From Rhizoclosmatium globosum (Eukaryota; Chytridiomycota; Chytridiomycetes; Chytridiales; Chytriomycetaceae), in assembly GCA_002104985.1 (NCBI GenBank), contig MCGO01000009.1, positions 620,001 through 684,000 of the forward strand: a stretch of DNA of 64,000 bases, given 5' to 3'. Positions 22,862 to 34,516 of this stretch are shown here, one piece after another. Within the stretch, counting starts at the first letter, position 1. Each line of letters begins with the position of its first letter. Under the pieces are notes generated by a model. That model had not been told where the DNA came from. It saw only the letters and a list, made by a program, of their open reading frames with translations, and did no database searches. Position numbers and translations under genes: made by a program.

Positions 22862-23267
22862 CCAGTCTTTTTGGAGATCTTTTTTGTTGAAGTTGCAGAA
22901 GAATCATGAGAAACTCCCCGAGTTGTTGATCAAAGTTGAATGCTTGAATTCCGTCTTGGAATTCTGTACACATCCCACTTTCTTTAGCCTTTCTTTGTGG
23001 ATCGGCCTGGTGTGTCCTCATTGGTCGCAACCTCCGCTCTTTCCCTCCCCCCATAATCCATCCGACAGCTGCCCACCAATCCAATTTCTTCCGTTTCCGC
23101 TGATTGAAACTATTCGCATTTGGATTTGGGCAGTAATCTTCTCCATCTCTTGCTCAAGTGTGCATCAGGAAAAGCCATAAAAACAAATCATTGAAAGCCA
23201 TTCAAGATATATTCAAAATAAGGATATAGTTACACTGGTTGAAAGAGTCCTCAAAAAAATGAAGTGT
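22862..23267. other. Spacer between CDF transporter and FYVE gene
   Basis: 406 bp containing the promoter and 5' UTR of the transporter and the 3' UTR of the FYVE gene, both on the - strand. Short frames here look like chance openings. No further gene is seen. Confidence 0.45.
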
Positions 23268-24831
23268 CTAGCCTCGAACAGCTGAATAACAACCGTCACA
23301 AACACGAGTCTCAACGCCATTTACATCAAATTGATGGCTTGCAAGTGAAAGTTTCATTTTCTTTCCACTGTGTGTGGAACAAAATATCATTCCACAGCAG
23401 CGGCAATGGTGTTTGCGTTGGTATACTCCAAACTGGACGTTGCAAGACGGTTGGGAGCAGCTTGGCGTGGAAGAATCTGAAGCCCAATGATCTTGCTTGA
23501 AACGGTGAATATCTGGGCGAAGAAATAGACACATCGCGTTATTGTTTGAGTCAAAGACTGAGTTAAAAAACAAACCTTTGGACACGACACCCACTTTCAG
23601 CGAGGACACAAGTGGACCCTGCAACACTTTCACAACACCGGATTCCAAATCTTTCAGGACCGCACGGAGAACAGAGATTGTAGAATCCTTCTCAACAAGT
23701 TCCTTGTGCAATCGATCACGATCCTGAATTCCAGAATGCAGCTCAACTTCTCTGTTCCGAACAAGTTCCTGCAGCTGATTGACGTGCGCTTCGAGGGCCT
23801 TTATTTTCGCCAGGTCCTGTTCGAGCGACTTTGGAGGAGGGATAGGAGCAGGTTTGTCGAGTTTCGCCTTCAAGTCTGCAATAGTCTTTGCAGATTGGGA
23901 CGCATGAGATTCAAGAGCCTTGATTTGGGCACGAAGGTCCTGGGCAGCCTTTTCGGCTTTTGTGGCTGAGGTTTCAGCAGTGACAGCACGCAACTCGACA
24001 GCCTGCAAGTGTTCTCTTGTTGCATTCAGCTCCTTTTCGTAAGCGGCAGATTTCGCGTTAAAGTCATTTGTTAGTTGTGATGTGGCATCCGAGAGTTTAC
24101 GGGCAAGGGCATCGCGCTCTGCAGCAAGGGCCGCGAGTTTAGCCGCGAATTCTGCAGCCTGTTTTTCCGTTGCGTCTCTGAGAGCGGCGACAGCGTCTTC
24201 GTGCTTTGAGGCGAGGCCGCGCAGCTTGTCGGCCTCTTGTTCGACAGCGGCGAGGAGGTTGCGCGAGTCGGCGGCGTCGGCGAGGGCGGCTTCGCAGTCT
24301 TCTTCGAGGCCGACGGCGCGTGCGTTTGCGGTGCGAAGAGCGGCTTCGTATTGTTTGTTGGCGGCTTCAAGCGCTGCGACTTGGCTCTCGAGCGACTCTT
24401 TGGCGGATTCGAGGGCTGCGACTGTGGCAGTGGCTGCGCTTGATTGCGTTGTTTGCGAGTCCGCGAGTTCATCGAGGGAGTCCATGTTGATGTTTCCGCC
24501 CTGTAGCATGTTTGTTTTGGTTTTGGTTTTGGTTTTGGTGTGTCTTTGAGTGAGTCTTTTTGTTTTTGGTGATGTGATGGGATGGGATGGGATGATGGGA
24601 TGGGAGTGGAGTGGAGGAGTCACGTTGCAGTACCTCGAGCATAGCTTTTAAGCGGTTTGACAGGTCCTGATTCTGCTGCTTCAACAGCGCAATAACGCCC
24701 TGCGTGATTTCTTTCCGCTTGTCTGCATTCTCAAGTTCTGCACGCAGTTTCTCGAGTTCAATGTCTTTTGTCGCATTCGGAGCTGATGGCTGCGATTCGG
24801 ACTTTGGGCGAAGTGGTTTCTTTGGTGCCAT
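23268..24831 (-). CDS. Coiled-coil protein with C-terminal FYVE finger
   Basis: Three exons (24831-24634, 24500-23576, 23512-23268) encode 455 residues. The start MAPKKPLRP was chosen over an upstream Met because of the better leader. Residues about 25-360 form long Ala/Glu/Lys/Leu heptad coiled coils. The C-terminus is a FYVE zinc finger with all signature parts: WASD, RKHHCRCCG, and RVCDGC, with eight Cys/His ligands. FYVE domains bind phosphatidylinositol 3-phosphate on early endosomes, and coiled coil plus FYVE is the layout of endosomal tethers such as EEA1. It may therefore act with CORVET, whose Vps8 subunit is encoded at the other end of this window. It ends only eight residues after the last zinc ligands. 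Confidence 0.9.
24511..24611. repeat. Simple repeats in the FYVE gene intron
   Basis: The 133-nt first intron contains GGTTTT units (about 24514-24538) and a GGGAT array (about 24571-24605). On the coding strand these read as AAAACC and ATCCC. Confidence 0.85.
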
Positions 24832-25251
24832 CTTCCCTTGGTTTTGTTGTGGTTTGTTGTGGTTGCTTTGCAAACCAGGTTTTTTCCGATTCTTCTTTCT
24901 TTCTTTCTTCTTTCTTGTTTCCGAGGGAAATGAAACAAAAAGAGAATAGACGAATTCAACGAAAAGAGAGAAGACGCGTCCTGTTTCGTTATTACCGTGC
25001 TATCGTCAATAAAGTTAAATAAATCAAAGGAAAAGGGTGGGTGGGCCCATAAATCATTTCCAGTTATTTTATTACAAGTACGATAAAGGACAGACATTAA
25101 GCAAGGTTCCTTGCTGTGTCTGTTTTTCCCATGCTGTTCTCTCTTTCCCTTCTGGAACAAAAGTCATTGCCAACTGGTCGGCTCACCAAACCAGCCACCA
25201 ACCAACCAACCACCCAACGACCCACCCAACTCGTAGCCGCATCGAATCGCA
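24832..25251. promoter_or_regulatory. Divergent promoter, FYVE gene / Caf120-like gene
   Basis: 420 bp between opposite start codons. Pyrimidine-rich (TTCTTTCTTTC) near the FYVE gene and CCAACCAACCAACC-type repeats just before the Caf120-like start. No gene is seen. Confidence 0.45.
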
Positions 25252-28200
25252 ATGAAGCCAAGTCCGCGTCCGTCGCCACTTGCAGCAACTCGTAACCTCG
25301 GCCGCCCTGGCAGCCCATCGGACACAAGCAGCAGCAGCAGTGGTACCGAGTCAGACGACGACGATGCCCGCGGAACCAGCGACTCGGACTTCGAAACCAC
25401 TGTTGCGACTGCAGACACTCGATTGCAAGACCTGCCCTCAAAGAAGGAGATACAGCTACAGCAACAGCAACAACAGCAGCAGCCCTTAAGAAACACGGCC
25501 CCAACTCCAGCTGACTCGCCTCCTGCCGCGTCGACAACAACATCCGTGGCTCCTGTCTCAGGCCTGCGCGATAACGTCGTTGCTGCCGTTGCCGCGGGCC
25601 TTGGTGCGGACCTCGCAGATCTGGCTCCCCTCATTGCAACTCACTCGGCAAAGTCCTACGCTCGCGGCTTTGTCTATGCACTTGTCGCCCCTTTTTCGGC
25701 AGCTTCGACGGCACTGCCGCCTGCCTGTCCAATCTCGCGAATGTCAACTCTCGGTTGGGCAAAATACTGGGCCGAACTGAATGGCTCTCGGCTTTCGCTT
25801 TATTTGGTGCCAGAAGGTATGCTGGAATCGTCCCACCTTTTTCTTCCGCTGTGTGATTGGATGAAGGATTACTCGGAATTGGTCTGGCTAATTCATTGTG
25901 CTTGGCGGGGTGACAAATGTGTCTTGGCTTGAAAAGCCCAATCCTTCTTCTCCCCCTTGTTCCCATCCCCGGAAAATGAACCCTTTGCTTACTCTCCTCA
26001 CTAACACTACTCCCTTCAAATTAGCAATGGCTGCTTCCGCCTATTACCCAAATCCATCTGTACAATCCATTATGGACTCTGAAGGGTCTGTCTCAGTCTC
26101 CTCTAAAATTACCAGCCATCTCAAATCATCAGCCCCGTTCAATTTATCGTTATCGAATGCATTGGCAGAAATTTTACCCTTTGGCTTTCAACCAACTGTA
26201 GCTAGCAACTCAACTTCTGCTCCGCCACCAACTCCATATGATATCTGCATCGCCATAAATACAAACGCATCCAATCTTGTTTATTTTGCACTCAGAAGCT
26301 CCATCGCCGCGAACCATTGGGTCACGGGAATTAGATTGTCTCAATATGAGGTTTGGCGTTTGCTTGGTTTCTCTTTGTGTCTGACTTTTCTTTATTATTT
26401 CTTTCTTCAATTTAGGCTTCCAAAATTAATTATCATGTCACTCTGCGAAGGCTTGGGTCAACTGTATCTACTCCCTCAAATGACCACGACGACGCTATCA
26501 CTGTAAATTCTTCAGAGTCTGAGGCGGCACGAGCATGGAAAGATGTTGGTTTGGTGCCATTCAAAACATCTAGTGTTGGCCAAGTCAAGGGATTTGGGAC
26601 TCCAATGCACTTTGAAGGTTGGGTGCGTGTCCGTGTCGGGTACGCACAGAACTGGCAGATGCTGTATGGTGTCGTTGGAAATGTCACCGTAGCTGGTGAC
26701 TATGATGGCGATGGAAGAGGGTCAGCACAACCAAAGAAGAAGGAAGAAAACCGAAAGTCGTTCCTCAAACTCTTTAACAAGCCTTCAAAAGCAGCAGCGT
26801 CTGCTGCTGCCAAAAAAGGAAACGGGGATGGAATCGACGGCGCAGGAAGTACAAACATTTTCCTGGCTGCAGCAGGTGGAGCAGGTGCGTTCCGAACTCC
26901 TGATGTTGCGTTCTATGAGTCTCAGGAGGCATATCGAAGCGGTGAAGTAATGCCAATTTTCCGTTTGGAGAACGTCAGTCAAGCCAGTTTGGATTATGCG
27001 TCATATTTTGGTGACAGCTTCGCGGATCTCTGTGAAGCAGAAGGACACTGTCCTTCAACAACGTTTAGAGATGGTGCACGCCTTCCGGCTGTTCGCGTTC
27101 AGGGACATGTCCTTGGTGGTACTCAACCTTCAATCACCCTTGATCGATCGCAATCGCAGCAATCACCTTCATCAAACAAGTCATTCCTCTACGCTGGCAA
27201 CACAGACGCATCGCGTTTCCAACATGGTTATGACTACATGACAGCATTGATGCAAGATACAGATCCCCGACCAGTCCCTGAGTGCATTCATCTTGTGCCA
27301 GTTGTTAAAACTGGAGCTGTTACGTCATCTGCGGGAAGCAGTCTTGACACATTCCGATGGATCACTGCTACTCTTGGTGCATTTCATCTTGAAACAAATA
27401 TGATTGCGAGAGAGATGGAATTCCGTGAAGGAGATCTTGGTATCAAGCCATTTAATGTTAGTGCATTGAAGGGCGAAGTCTCGTCGACGGAACTTCAAAA
27501 GGGAGTCACGCCTTCAAGTTCTCCTTTGATTGGTCTTGGAGGGAATGGTTCCGGAAAAGAGTTTGGGGGATACCGGTATGCTGTTGAAACCGGGTTTGGT
27601 GGTTGGGGCCTGTTGTATTTAAAGACAGATGAAGTTGCTGGGTTGTCTCAGGCACCACCTGAAACGGGAGCTACTGCGAAAAAGATGTTTGAATCCGTTT
27701 TGATGGATAAAAAAGCTGCTCGTAAGAGTGGGTTTTTGGATAGGTGGGTGGACGCTGTAGGTAAAGGAGTTGATGCTCGAGTTGTTGTGGAGCGAAATGA
27801 GGTGTTGGAGAAGGTGAAAGGCCTGATTCAGTGGTTGGAAGGACAGCAACCACCACAACAGCAACAGCAGCAGCAGCAGCAGCAGCAGACTTTGCAGCTT
27901 CAACAGCGAAGTTCAGTCGCACTGGAGTCTGGTGTTGATAACGGGGAAAACTCGCCTCAAGAAGTCACCTTGTACAGTCGAGGTGATGAAGAGGACACCG
28001 TCGAAAAAGACCTTGGTGGAGAGGAAGACGACGTGGAAACTCCAACGAATGACAGGAATATACAACTTGGCCAGCAATCAGCTCCACTTCCAGTTCCTAT
28101 GACTCCTCAAGGCCAATACAGTGCCGGCGCTTCCCTTGCACCTGATCTAAATAACCATATGGTACCGTCACCATCGGACTCTGGCAAAGCTCCTGCTCCA

Positions 28201-31200
28201 GAGATAGTGAAGACTGATCTTGTTCTTGTTGCAGTGCCAACCATGCAACCAGACGGAACTTGGGCGTGGCAGTATCAGGTACTTTGAGTCGTTTTAGTTG
28301 TATCTATGATGAGAAAACTTACCTGTTCTTCTAGTTTGCTAATCAGTCCTCTGTTGAAAATGGTGCTGTTGTTGCCAACGCATCTCCGCCCCGTATGAAA
28401 GCCACTCCCAAAATGAGCGATGTTGACGGTGACGAAGACGAAGACGACGATGAGGACGAGGATGAGGACGACGATAGCGACGATAATATCTCGCTAGCTG
28501 CCTCTATGCACTCTGCAAGTAACCGAAATTCCATGGCTTTCTCTGCTGCTGGACTTAGTGCACTTCAAAAGCGTATGTCCTCTGCTTCATTGGCAATGTC
28601 AGATGTGTCGAAAGGTTCATTTATGCCTGTCGCGCCTCCTTCTGGAATGATGATGGCGAATCAGCTCAATAATTCGTATGGAATTCCTATGATGGGGCCT
28701 GCTGGTATGATGATGGTTCCGCCTGGGCATTTTCTTGCTCCTGGAGTTATCGCTGGTCCTGGTAAAGTGTCTCCTGCGCAGGCAAAGAAGAAAAAGAGTA
28801 GGTTGAGTAAAGCTATTGTCACTGAAATTGAGCAAGATGACGATGACGATGATGACGATGCTGGAAGTCAGAGTGATGAAAGTGTCGAAGAAGGTGATGA
28901 AGAAGATGAGGATGAAGAAGACGAGGATGATGAATATGATGAAGACGAAGACGATGAGGACGACGAAGATGGTGAGAGCGTGGCGGAAGTTGCTGATTTC
29001 CAGCAAATGGGCATGATGAATCCAATGATGATGATGCCTGGATTTGCTGGATTCCCTGTCCAAATGATGCCTGGAATGCCAAACTTCCCTCCTGGTACTG
29101 TCCCCATGATGCAATTCCCTCCTGGTGTAGACTTGAATCAGTTTGCTCCTGTTCAGGTTTGTTTCATTGGTTAAAATTAGTAGTCTAACGAATCACTGAA
29201 GCAGCAGCAGCACGAAGAGCAGGATGAAGATAAGCCCTTCAAGATTTACCAAGAAAACTCCTTATTGGCACAACTTCCAGATAAATCTACACAAAGTCCT
29301 AATCGCCGTCCTCCTGGTGGTTCTGGTCCTTTGGTCAGTTTGCCCACGGATGTCAAAGCTGCTCAAGAGAAAGCTCTCAAGCTTCGAACTTACGAATTGG
29401 AAGTCAAAAAGATCGGTCTTGGTGGTTCTAGTGACGTGAATGCTGTCGAGCACCTGCGCCAACGATTTGACACTCTTGCAATGGGTGGTGTCTCATCAGG
29501 ACTTGCAACCAACTCACATAAACTGCATGTTCCACCACCTAAGCCCAAGATTGAGGGTGGTCTATTAGCTGAAGTTGACAAGTGGGAAAAAGAAAAGGAT
29601 GCTTTGAAGAAGTTGGGTGCTTATCGGCCATCAATGATGATGCCGCCATCCGCTCGTCCTGTCTCCGGTGTTGACCAATTGCCTCCTCGGGATCAATTTC
29701 CACGCGATCAATATGGCAGACCTGTTTCAACTGCTATTGATCCTCAAACTGGGATGCCGTACAATGTGCAACCTCCTCCTCAGATGCAACCCCCTCAACC
29801 TTATGGTTACCCTGGAATGCACCCTCCACCAGCTGGCCCTTATCATCCAGGATATTATCAACAAGGAATGTACCCACCACAAGCCCAATATGGTTACCCA
29901 CCCCAGCAAATGCCTCCGAATGGATACGCTTATAGTGAATATGGGTACGAAAATGGCTGGGAGGATCCAGCGCTTGCTGCCAATCATGTTATGCTAAGAG
30001 AGCAATGGCTTGAAACAGAACGGTTGGTACCCTCTGGCTTTGTTAATTTGGGCTTATATTTTGATTAGAATCAAGGAGCGTCAGAGAATGATGGAACGTG
30101 GGGAATTGCCGCAAGGTAAGAGATTGTAAGTAATGAAGTTAACAGCTAAACGGCTTTCAAAGAGGGTAAAAAATCCGGTTCTGAGAACTCTTCAGCTCAA
30201 AAGAAGGCCGCGCAGAAGGGACGTACTTCTCGTATTTCGCGTTATGATTCAGACGATTCTGAAGAAATCAAGGTTGAAGAGTCAAGCGGAACTGAATCGT
30301 CCGACAACGATGATAATGAGGTGAATATGGAAGAAGAAGGTAGTGATACATCAAGTGATCGCCAAAGCCTTGCGTCTCGGAAGCAAAAAGTATTATCCAA
30401 GCGGCAATCTGCTGCCATATCTGCCCGAGGAACTCCGAAGATACCTTCTGATGGATCTGACAACTTTTCTCGTGCTTCCAGTGGAGGAGTCTTGCTTCAA
30501 CCTGGGATCATTTCTCAGCCACCAAATGTCCCTATGCCTATGGATATGCAAGCTGACTATCATAATGGCCCACCAATGCCTCCTTACCAACGGCCTCCAC
30601 CGCATCCTGCATATGGTCAAATGCCACATCCAGGAATGTACTACCAGCAATCCATGTACCAACCTGATCCATACAACCCGCCAAGGCCTTACCCTGGCCA
30701 AGCTGGTCCCTACGGTGGTGCAATGAACCCAGCTTTTATGCCACAACCACCGCAGCAAATTGCTGGCCCCTCTGGTCGTGAGATGATTGGTGAACGTAAA
30801 CGACCTACCCTTCCAATACGAAACGCTTCAGAAGCTGCTGCGGAGGAAGAAGCGGAACGTAAAGAACGCGAACGAGAACGCCGCAGACGATTGCGTCGTC
30901 GTGGAGTCGAAGTTGAAGAGAGTGAAGAGGAGTTGGACAACCGTAACATTACGGACACTCCCCGAACCGCCTCTCCAGCACCGATACAAAGGAGTCAAGA
31001 AGATACTCAAGATGTAGTAAATGAGCCTCAAGTCCGAACCGGCAAGAATTTGTTGGATCCTGACGAATTGGATAAGATTTTGGAAAAGGCTAGTCGCCAA
31101 AGGGCGGCAAGGAAGCAGAAGGAGACGGATGACGAAGAAAGCAGTAGCGACGAGGAAATTGTGATTGTGAGAAGGAAGAAGAAGAAGGGGAAGAAGCCTT

Positions 31201-31211
31201 CAAAAGAGTAA
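25252..31211 (+). CDS. Caf120/Skg3-like tandem PH-domain protein
   Basis: Seven exons (25252-25816, 26025-26350, 26416-28278, 28335-29156, 29205-30022, 30069-30115, 30163-31211) encode 1829 residues. A disordered N-terminus precedes a first PH domain (GWAKYWAELNGSRLSLYLV ... NHWVTGIRLSQYEASKI), which is directly followed by a second PH-like module (HFEGWVRVRVGY ... VAFYESQEAYRSG ... CIHLVPVV). This order and these segments resemble fungal Caf120/Skg3, linked to the Ccr4-Not deadenylase and to the bud neck or cell wall. The rest is low-complexity: poly-Gln, long Asp/Glu runs, Met/Pro/Gly-rich and Pro/Tyr/Gln-rich segments, a charged helix of Glu/Arg, and a Lys-rich end (RRKKKKGKK). It is much longer than its yeast relatives. 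Exon 6 is only 47 nt. It ends 36 bp from the Dss1 gene on the other strand. Confidence 0.7.
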
Positions 31212-31247
31212 TTGTTTATTGAATAACATTGTGTTTATTACTTATTT

Positions 31248-34200
31248 TTATAATTCTTTCACAATCAATACACCCGCTGCAGGGTCAATCGTATCAACAA
31301 CACAAGTAACAATATCACCGACGTATCTTTCAGCTTTGAGATCAACGCGTGCTTGTATTCCACCCAAATTACCCAACAAACCTAACCCGAACCGCGTATT
31401 CAAAATAGAACCGATAACAACTTGATAGGTGGGGCGAATACATCGTTGGTTATACCCAACTTCCCACTTTGATGAAGGCACTCCCCATTCAACAACCCCA
31501 CGATACTCATCGCTCCAAATAACCGGACCACGCGGCCCAGCTCCAATTCCAGGCAATCCAATCCCAACATCCTTCAAATGCTCCATCTCTGTTGCAACAC
31601 CTGAAAACACAGTCTTTTCGGAAGCCCCACACCGCCATAACACCTCCCTCCTTAAAATCCACTCAAGCGCCCAATACTTATGACTCGCCGTCGAGAGTTT
31701 ATCCGTCCGTTTCTCAATATCATTGATCCGCGTTGAAATCGTCTCAACATCCGTCGACGAGAAGGGGCACGAAACAGCACGCGATGGATCCGATTCAGCA
31801 AGGAGTTGCGACTTGATTAACCAATGCAGCATCATATCCTTGTATCGTCGAAGCGGTGACGTGACTTTCATGTATCCTCCGAAATCGGATGCACTGGTAC
31901 CGCCGGCCCGGATTCCCAAGCTGTAGTGAGAGGCGGGTTGCATTGTGTGTGAACCAGGCGAGAAGAAGGGGAGGATGTTTTTGAAGTAGGTGTATGGCAT
32001 GACTCCGGAGACTGGATCAATGGATGCAAGGGCGTCTGTTATTGTGGATGATTCGAGTGGTGAGGATGCGGGTTTGAGGGGTTCTTGGCCTCGATAAATA
32101 GCGGGGATGTTATGTTCGGTACAGAATTTTGCGGCAACACGGTTCGCCATGACCATACATTCGGAAACCAGGTTAGAAGAAGGTTCCAAATGAGAGGCTT
32201 GGTTTGGGTCAAACAAGACCAATGGCGGTGATTGTTGTTGTTCTTCATATTGAAATGGAACGTTGGGTGATTCTGGAGTGATGGGGAGGGGATAAGGAAC
32301 GACTTTGACGCCAAATCCTGGTTGGTCTGAAGAAAAACCTCCTCTTGAGATACGAAGTTTCAAGTGACGATACATGAGCTCTTGTAATTTCCGTAGTTCT
32401 GAAACGGATTTATCGTCTAATTGTGATTTGACTCCCTCCTTTGGACTTAATTCATTCAACGCCTTGTTCACCCATGGTGTTCTCTCTTCTGGAGGCAAAG
32501 AGAATCCATACACATTGCTCCAATCCAATACATCATTGACAGTACGGTAATGCAGAATCTTGACATTTTTGATAACGGAAGGAGATATTTTGTAGTCCAC
32601 AATTTCACCATCCGATCCCAGCCGAGCACTGAACGTTAAAGCACAATGAGATTTTCCGAGGTTAAACCTTGCATTACTTAAGATATCAGGAAGCATGGGA
32701 TAATGCCTTTCTGGAAGATACATGGAAGTTCCACGCAACTGAGCCAACATGGACAATGGATGCGACGGTGGAAGATACGCGGTTGGGTCCGCAATATGCA
32801 CATGAATCCAAGATCCTTCCGCAGTCTCTTCAATCGAAATTCCGTCATCCAACTCTTGCGCCGTTGGCGAGTCGATAACATACACCGGCACATCCCCGAA
32901 ATCCCGTCGTTTTGATTCGAACACATCGCGAGAGAAGAATTCATCTTGAACAGGGGTTTGAGGGAAAACAGTGTGTTTCTTGACCGCACGGAATAATGCA
33001 GATTCCGTGTCATTTCCCTTTGCAAGAGCATCCGCGGAGAAAGTCAACTGGCTTTTACCCTCTTCAGTGACACCCGTTGTCTGCTTTGGCGCTTGCTCCT
33101 CGGAATACAATACAGGTTCTGCCAACAATTCATCCGCCCAAGTTTGGCTTTCTGACACTGCAATATCCGCCCACTCGGAAAAGCCATGTCCATCCAGAGC
33201 ATCCAATGCACCAGCACCTTCGCCAGCAGCTGTATGTATTGTTGTATTTTCCCATGGCGTCAAGACACCCAAGTCTTTCAATAGACGAAGGGCATCCAAA
33301 CCGCGACCCGATGCATTTGGGCCATTGAGCATACTTCGTGTTGCTTTTTTTGCGTAGCCATGTGGTAGACGCGACAGAATCCCGCGATTCACTAGCTCTG
33401 TGTGGGGATTCGCGTTTCTGATGGATGCAGGGTTGAAGGCGGCTGATTTGATGGCAGCAATAAACTTTAAGTCAGATTCAGTGAATGTAATATCCGTAGG
33501 TCGGTTATATTCTGCCGTTTTTGCAGATTCGGGTTTGAGGAGTGACGAGTCAATAGCTGGGTGATTTGCAGCCCTATTCAGATTGGGTGTTATTCTCCAT
33601 GAAAAACAAACAATCACATATACACACCATTCGATAAGAATCATTGCCTTTTCCAAAAATTCCTTCAACTCTTTTCCAGGCCTGCTTCCTTTAGCCTGTT
33701 TTTCCAGCCACACGAAATCATCCACCTCATCTCGATTCTTTAACAAAAACCGCGCATTAATTTCCACGAGCATATTACTTCCAGCAGCAGCGTCTAACTG
33801 AAACCATTTCGGATTCCTGCTGAGGTACAATTGAGCAGCACACATTTGGGCAGGAGTCACCGACGCGTTCTCAACAGCCAGAGCACCGTCAAGGCCATGA
33901 AAGACCCAGCTTGCAGCTTCCTGGACTGTGATGAATTCGCGGTTTTGAGAAGTTTTGAATTCGGCGTAGAGGGCGGCGAACTTTGCAGTTTTTTCGTGAA
34001 TGAGGCGATCGACGGTTTGATCGAATTGGGAAAGATGACTAATGATTGAAGCGGGAATGTTTGAGGCGGCGAGGAGGGTTGATGAGTCAGCATTGAGGCC
34101 GACTGGGACTTTGGACTGCTGTTGTTGCTGCTGATTTGATGCAGACGATGAGTTTGAGGGAGTTGCAAAGGACCAGTTTGGCGACAGAAACGAAATGTCT

Positions 34201-34429
34201 TTGAGTGAGTGGCGGAGAGAGTGGCCGGAAGCGGTGATTGAAATGCAGTCCTTGTCTGTTGAAGTTGGAAGTTGAACAATCACACAGGGCTCTCTAGTTG
34301 AAAGTGTGCGTTAGGACTGGCTGGCTTCCTAGCTAGAACTGTAAAGGTAAGGGTGCTCTGTCCTTACCGACGCACTTGGGCGAGGTCGCCAATCTTGGCT
34401 GCCACAGAGGCCGTTCTTCGTGTGGCCAT
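31248..34429 (-). CDS. DSS1: Mitochondrial RNase II-family exoribonuclease (Dss1/cyt-4)
   Basis: Three exons (34429-34368, 34293-33628, 33573-31248) give 1017 residues. The RNB catalytic domain starts with PVYVIDSPTAQELDDGIS (about residues 470-487), which supplies the metal-binding aspartates, followed by HVHIADPTAYLPPSHPL, GTSMYLPERHYPMLP and YMKVTSPLRRYKDMMLHW. The short first exon MATRRTASVAAKIG fits a mitochondrial leader. The size and layout match fungal Dss1/cyt-4, the 3'-5' nuclease of the mitochondrial degradosome that works with the Suv3 helicase in RNA turnover and intron removal. The intron at 33574-33627 is 54 nt, in frame and stop-free. Its start codon lies 87 bp downstream of the stop of the next gene on the same strand, and its stop faces the Caf120-like gene. 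Confidence 0.92.
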
Positions 34430-34516
34430 TGCTGAAATCACTGAATCAAAACAAGAACAACAAAAAAGAAAGCGATCTTTCTTTTCCCTTTCTGTCAGCC
34501 CCAGAATTCCATCACA

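Noticed and set aside
24071..24549. Ala- and Arg-rich frames on both strands over the FYVE gene coiled coil
   Set aside because: Shadows of the Ala/Glu-rich coiled coil; the true frame continues into a perfect FYVE finger.
30116..30162. Alternative acceptor in the 47-nt intron (TTAACAG at about 30144)
   Set aside because: Using it shifts the frame of the last exon. Only the acceptor at 30162 keeps the long charged C-terminus open.
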